Assembly: GCA_963921935.1 (NCBI GenBank)
Contig: OY998178.1
Span: forward strand, 48,414,951-48,478,950
DNA length: 64,000 nt
From: Galeruca laticollis
Lineage: Eukaryota > Arthropoda > Insecta > Coleoptera > Chrysomelidae
Reading direction: 5' to 3'
Shown: positions 60,556-64,000 of the stretch, in pieces
How positions within the stretch are numbered: the first letter of the stretch is position 1
Layout: each line of letters starts with the position of its first letter
Made by a program: the position numbers and the translations under genes
The notes under the pieces: generated by a model
Database searches by the model: none
What the model saw: only the letters and a program-made list of their open reading frames with translations
Told to the model about the DNA's origin: nothing

Positions 60556-61985
60556 ATGCCATGTTCAACCAATATTATAAAAGGACTGCTTTTGAGACAC
60601 CAGAATGAGAACTGTGACAAAAATGTGTATTTTTTAAAGAAGCTTCCTAAAAATTATATCACCTTTGCATGCTTGCGATTTTGGGAATTCCCATATAAGA
60701 AAATTGGGACACTTTGTATGTACATTGATAATGGTCTTCAATTTTGAGATACCTATTTAGAAGCAAGGAGAAAATTGAATTTGGCGGAATATATGAGTGA
60801 TTTGATTCAAGAAGATGAACCCCAAACACAAAAAGTACGACATAGAAGACATGTTGATTCTTCTTCAGATGACGAGACTACTTCTCAAAAAGAAAAATCA
60901 TTGCCCAAGCCTCCCAGTATGCCTCATAATTCATCATCTGTAGAGGACAATAATTGTGTACCAGTATACAGTATGTATAAAATATCCAGTCTGTTACATT
61001 AAGGAATATAAGAATTCTGGTCAAATAGAGCGCTCAGAGTTGGTGAAAATAATCAGAACAAATACATAATTTACTTTTTTCCAGAAAATTGCATTTCAAT
61101 ACATACGCAGTTCCATTTATGTTCCCTACATTCTCACTGACTTAACATGAATGAATTTTTCATAGGAAATGCTGCTGCTACTACTGTTTTCGATACATTT
61201 CAATTGTTGCAAACGTTTTAGTTGATGAAATCAAAAACAATATGTGTTTTTGACCAATATTTTAGCTGATATGGAAACTGAAATCTTTGACATAAAATCA
61301 ATGTTATCTGCTAAAGAGCAACCTACAAAGGACGAATATTTTTTTCAAAGTTCCCATTTCCCATCAACGATGAAATCACACTTGGGGCAGTGGGAAATTA
61401 TTTAAGCACTAGCGATGATTTTTAAAAAACAGTGAGTAATATTTAACATTTATTGGACAATATTCTAAAAATTAATTTTTTTGTAGGTACCTGAACTTGC
61501 GAATCTAGGCGGCAATTCAGTTTATGACTTTGTCAAAAGTATAATGACAGTATTATTGACTAATAAATTTCCTGCCAAATACAGTTTTTTGGGAAGAAAA
61601 CGGAAAAGCTGTTTCAATGTCCTAAAGTTATCTGGTTTAGTTCTAAGTAAGTATTCATAGTAGAGTATTATTATTGTTTTTGAAAACTTAATATTTTATA
61701 TTTTTTTACTTTAATCTTCACAAAATCATGTCTTCATGAATGTACTCAAAACTGAATTTTGAGCAAATGAAGAGTTTCAATATTTGAATTTAGTCGACCT
61801 AAACAAGGAGGGAAGAGTTCTTTGTACAAAACATGTTATTTAGTATGATTATTTTGATTGTTTGAGGAAGAACTATATATTGTACTGACTTTCCAAGAGC
61901 TGTTGAATATTCCAAAAAAGTAGATCAAAAAGAAGGCGAAGATGGAATTTCAAAATGCCTGCGGAGAGCCAATGAACGGAAATAA
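60556..61985 (+). pseudogene. DUF4806-type gene with introns, broken
   Basis: The first visible exon continues in one frame from 60556 to a donor at 60971 (ACA/gtatgt): FACLRFWEFPYKKIG, a stop (60746), DTYLEARRKLNLAEYMSDLI, then an acidic/Ser-rich stretch. The second exon, 61266-61431 (ttttag/CTGATATG ... AACA/gtgagt), joins in phase and contains FPINDEITLGAVGNYLSTSD. The third, 61487-61646 (ttgtag/GTACCT ... CTAA/gtaagt), gives ELANLGGNSVYDFVKSIMTV, LLTNKFPAKYSFLGRKRKSC, FNVLKLSGLVL. This pattern is typical of DUF4806 (GG...i...ll....a..ysw.G.+.K..F..Lkl). A last exon near 61870-61985 ends ISKCLRRANERK. A stop at 61423 and a frameshift in the T-run near 61340 also break it. Molecular function of DUF4806 is unknown to me. 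Confidence 0.75.
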
Positions 61986-62274
61986 GTGCAGTGAGATAGA
62001 TTATACAGACTTCATTATTTCAATTTAGTATGGGAATATGAACATGTTGAGTTTTTTCTTCAGAGTACTATTTTATTTTGTGTCAATATTTTGATTCATT
62101 ATATAATGAATTTTGGTTCTAGATTTTTCTTAAGAATTTATTTCATATTTTGTCTGTATAATTTATTTTGTGTTTTGTGAGTATGTAATATTCTAGAATA
62201 TATATTTTCTTTAAGCTTTGTGTTGTAAAAATCCATTCTCAATTTGAAATACCATCTTATAATATATTATATGG

Positions 62275-62870
62275 ATGAGTATCAATTATATACTCGATAT
62301 TTCATATTCAGATTACGCTTGCAGTGTATATCCTGTGTTCATGTTTAATCATACATCCAGTGGATATCCTGATTGTACGTTCAGTGGATATCCTGGTTGT
62401 ACGCCCAGTGGATATCCTGATTATTCGTCCATTGGATATTCTGATTGTACGTTCAATGGATATCCTGGTTGTACGTCCAATGAATATCCTGATTGTTCGT
62501 CCATTAGACATTCTGAATGTATGTCCATAGGATGTTCGAATGTACATGACTGGACGTTCAATGAACGTCTATATTATCCATTACATACATCCAGGATTCT
62601 TTAAATGCACATTCATCAAATCTTTAGATGTCCATCATACACTTCTTCATGTATATCTATTGAATGTCTTCAATTTACTAGTACGTCCACTGGATATCTT
62701 GATTGTATATCCATAAAATATCGTCAATGTACATCCATAGGATGTTAAATCCAGTTAGGTCTGGACGTTTTTTGGACGTTTCCATGTACATGACTGGACG
62801 TCCATTGTATCATCAAAATATCCATTCCGTACATCCATTGGATATTCAATGGACGTGCATGTGCTATGTG
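62275..62870. repeat. Right array of GGATATCC / GTCCATTGGA words
   Basis: Words such as TACGTCCACTGGATATCT, TACATCCATAGGATGTT, GGACGTCCATTG and TACATCCATTGGATATTC are spread across this interval. They are the inverse-orientation counterparts of words in the left array. The most regular part is the 24-bp minisatellite at 62358-62549. Confidence 0.7.
62358..62549. repeat. 24-bp minisatellite, eight units
   Basis: CAGTGGATATCCTGATTGTA + CGTT is followed by seven further 24-base units in perfect register with increasing divergence to the right. Because 24 is eight codons, several frames stay open and give octapeptide repeats (SGYPDCTF and others). These are not taken as protein. Confidence 0.93.
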
Positions 62871-63140
62871 GACTTAAATCTAAAGGGGCCGTATTGTATT
62901 ACAGAAAATTGTAGGTATAATATTTACTTGATGATTTTCTACACAATGGGATTAAACCAGGTAGTTTATTGCAGTTGATAAGCCAATACCATTTACCGTG
63001 AAACGTATTATACCATCGATCTATCTTGATCGGCATAGGACTCGAAGCATATTCCCCCTCTTTTCTGCACCTTTTCTATCTCCAGAGTTTCTCTAGTGCA
63101 CATGTAACGCTGCGTCTTTTCTATCTTCTTCTTTTTATAA

Positions 63141-63245
63141 TATTTTTTTAAGTAAAACCTACCTTTTCTAAATAATTCCACAATTATTTAGAAACAGTTA
63201 GTTTCATTCAAAAGAGTAATATGAGTGGATTTTATAGAGTAAGGT
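63141..63245. mobile_element. Foldback MITE, copy 3
   Basis: The reverse strand reads CCTTACTCTATAAAATCCAC, CTCATATTACTC, AATGAAACTAACTGTTTCTA, then AATAATTGTGGAATTATT. This matches copies 1 and 2 in order. The centre TTTCTAAATAATTCCACAAT (63164) begins a 13-base perfect inverted repeat around CCAC. The far arm is more diverged. It lies inside the right part of the 58665-63454 unit. Confidence 0.7.
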
Positions 63246-63457
63246 CAAAATGGTGGATTTCTTTTTATAAATTTGAACTTCGGTTAGATATATCTCGTAG
63301 GAATTACTTCAATACAATGAAGATAGTAACATAGAAAATTGAAATGACGTGATTGAAAAAGCGCTACATGTGAACTGAACTTCCGATATCTAAGAAACAG
63401 GACTGAAAACTATCGTGGCTTTCCGACTACTTTGCAGCTCATGTGCACCGGGCCTTA

Positions 63458-64000
63458 GTTACCTTACTAAAAACAATTTTAGATTGAAATTCAGTAGGTT
63501 AGACAATAAATTCAACGAATTTTATATTCTTCTAAAGAGGAAATAATTTTGTAAATTGTAGAGAATCGTATTCGAAAGGAACGATTGATGGGAAATTACC
63601 GCTAAGTGATATTTGTCACCGAAAGCAACAATTTTCGCAGTATGATCTTTATTATAACATGCTGATATTATAACAATAAATTTGAATCCAATCACGTACA
63701 GATGATGCAGTCTTTCATATCCAGCACTCCAACTGGTTGCATTTCTGACAATTGATTGATGCTCTCGAATATATTTACGTCAAAATCCATATTGGATTGA
63801 TAGTTGATCGAAGAAAGGTCAACCGCAGGTGAGTTTCGTTAGGAATAACAAATTCACAATTCGGTTCGCTGCAACGGAGAATGATCGATTGATTATTGTT
63901 CAAAAATGGTATTTATTGTTCTTTTGAATGTGTTATAGTACTGATTCTCTAAGTATAAAAAATTCTTTATAAATATATGGAATACGGAGATTCCAAAGAA
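63458..64000. other. AT-rich flank, no feature recognised
   Basis: Sequence outside the right TTA duplication of the TIR unit. No coding similarity is visible to the end of the window. Confidence 0.5.

Larger units (their letters stand above)
58665..63454. mobile_element. TIR-bounded 4.8 kb unit with a DUF4806-type gene
   Basis: The left end GGTCTGGTGCATATGAGCTG (58665) and the inverse of the right end (GGCCCGGTGCACATGAGCTG, ending 63454) match at 30 of 37 positions, with weaker similarity continuing about 45 bases further in. TTA flanks both sides (58662-58664 and 63455-63457), as for PIF/Harbinger. Inside each end are tandem arrays of GTCCATTGGATGTAC-like words (58840-59760 and 62275-62870). 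The centre holds a broken DUF4806-type gene. I see no transposase, so the unit is probably non-autonomous. Confidence 0.75.

Noticed and set aside
62358..62549. Possible CRISPR-like array
   Set aside because: Units are contiguous with no unique spacers, diverge progressively, and the context is an insect transposon.
62275..62604. Open frames on both strands encoding octapeptide repeats (GYPDCTF-like)
   Set aside because: They follow directly from the 24-base period (a multiple of three). Several overlapping frames are open at once, which points to composition and not a protein.

Overview
The window is eukaryotic and reads as AT-rich, repeat-dominated, intergenic DNA from an insect. A beetle is a guess from the transposon mix, not a demonstrated assignment. 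I found no tRNA, rRNA or CRISPR and no convincingly intact single-copy host gene. Nearly every recognisable coding stretch belongs to a transposable element, and nearly all are broken by stops, frameshifts or nested insertions.

Layout. 0-2.7 kb: AT-rich DNA with no gene. 2.75-3.0 kb: a foldback MITE. 2998-5921: a Tigger/pogo-like DNA transposon (Tigger-A) with TA target duplication. 6.36-7.3 kb: a reverse mariner/Tc1-like transposase remnant. 7.7-10.98 kb: a reverse LINE 3' end (RNase H) split by a piggyBac-like element (PB-A, 7914-10408). 11.4-11.7 kb: a degenerate tandem repeat. 15.46-19.38 kb: an R1-like LINE whose ORF2 is split by a second copy of the foldback MITE. 19501-23190: a second Tigger-like element (Tigger-B, reverse). 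23.45-24.0 kb: an unrecognised broken ORF. 25.8-31.4 kb: a piggyBac-like element (PB-B) interrupted by a PIF/Harbinger element (28207-31205). 32.27-33.19 kb: BEL/Pao pol 3' end (reverse). 33.37-34.05 kb: a LINE ORF1. 35.85-40.96 kb: Penelope-like fragments. 43.08-43.5 kb: a third piggyBac fragment. 44.03-45.04 kb: a 351-354 bp tandem array. 46.29-49.27 kb: a Jockey-type LINE interrupted by Tigger-C (46421-49178), which itself holds another LINE reverse-transcriptase fragment. 51.97-55.54 kb: a Myb/SANT-like fragment followed by a LINE with ORF1 and ORF2. 58665-63454: a TIR-bounded unit with TTA target duplication. It has tandem-repeat arrays near both ends and a broken, intron-containing DUF4806-type gene in the middle.

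The window is best read as a stack of insertions whose order can be worked out: Harbinger after PB-B; PB-A after the RNase H LINE; Tigger-C after the Jockey LINE; a MITE after the R1-like LINE. The most unusual object is the 4.8 kb unit at 58665-63454. It has Harbinger-like ends but no transposase that I can see, and it carries a spliced DUF4806-type gene between arrays of GTCCATTGGA-like words. All functional statements come from motif recognition by eye; no database search was possible.
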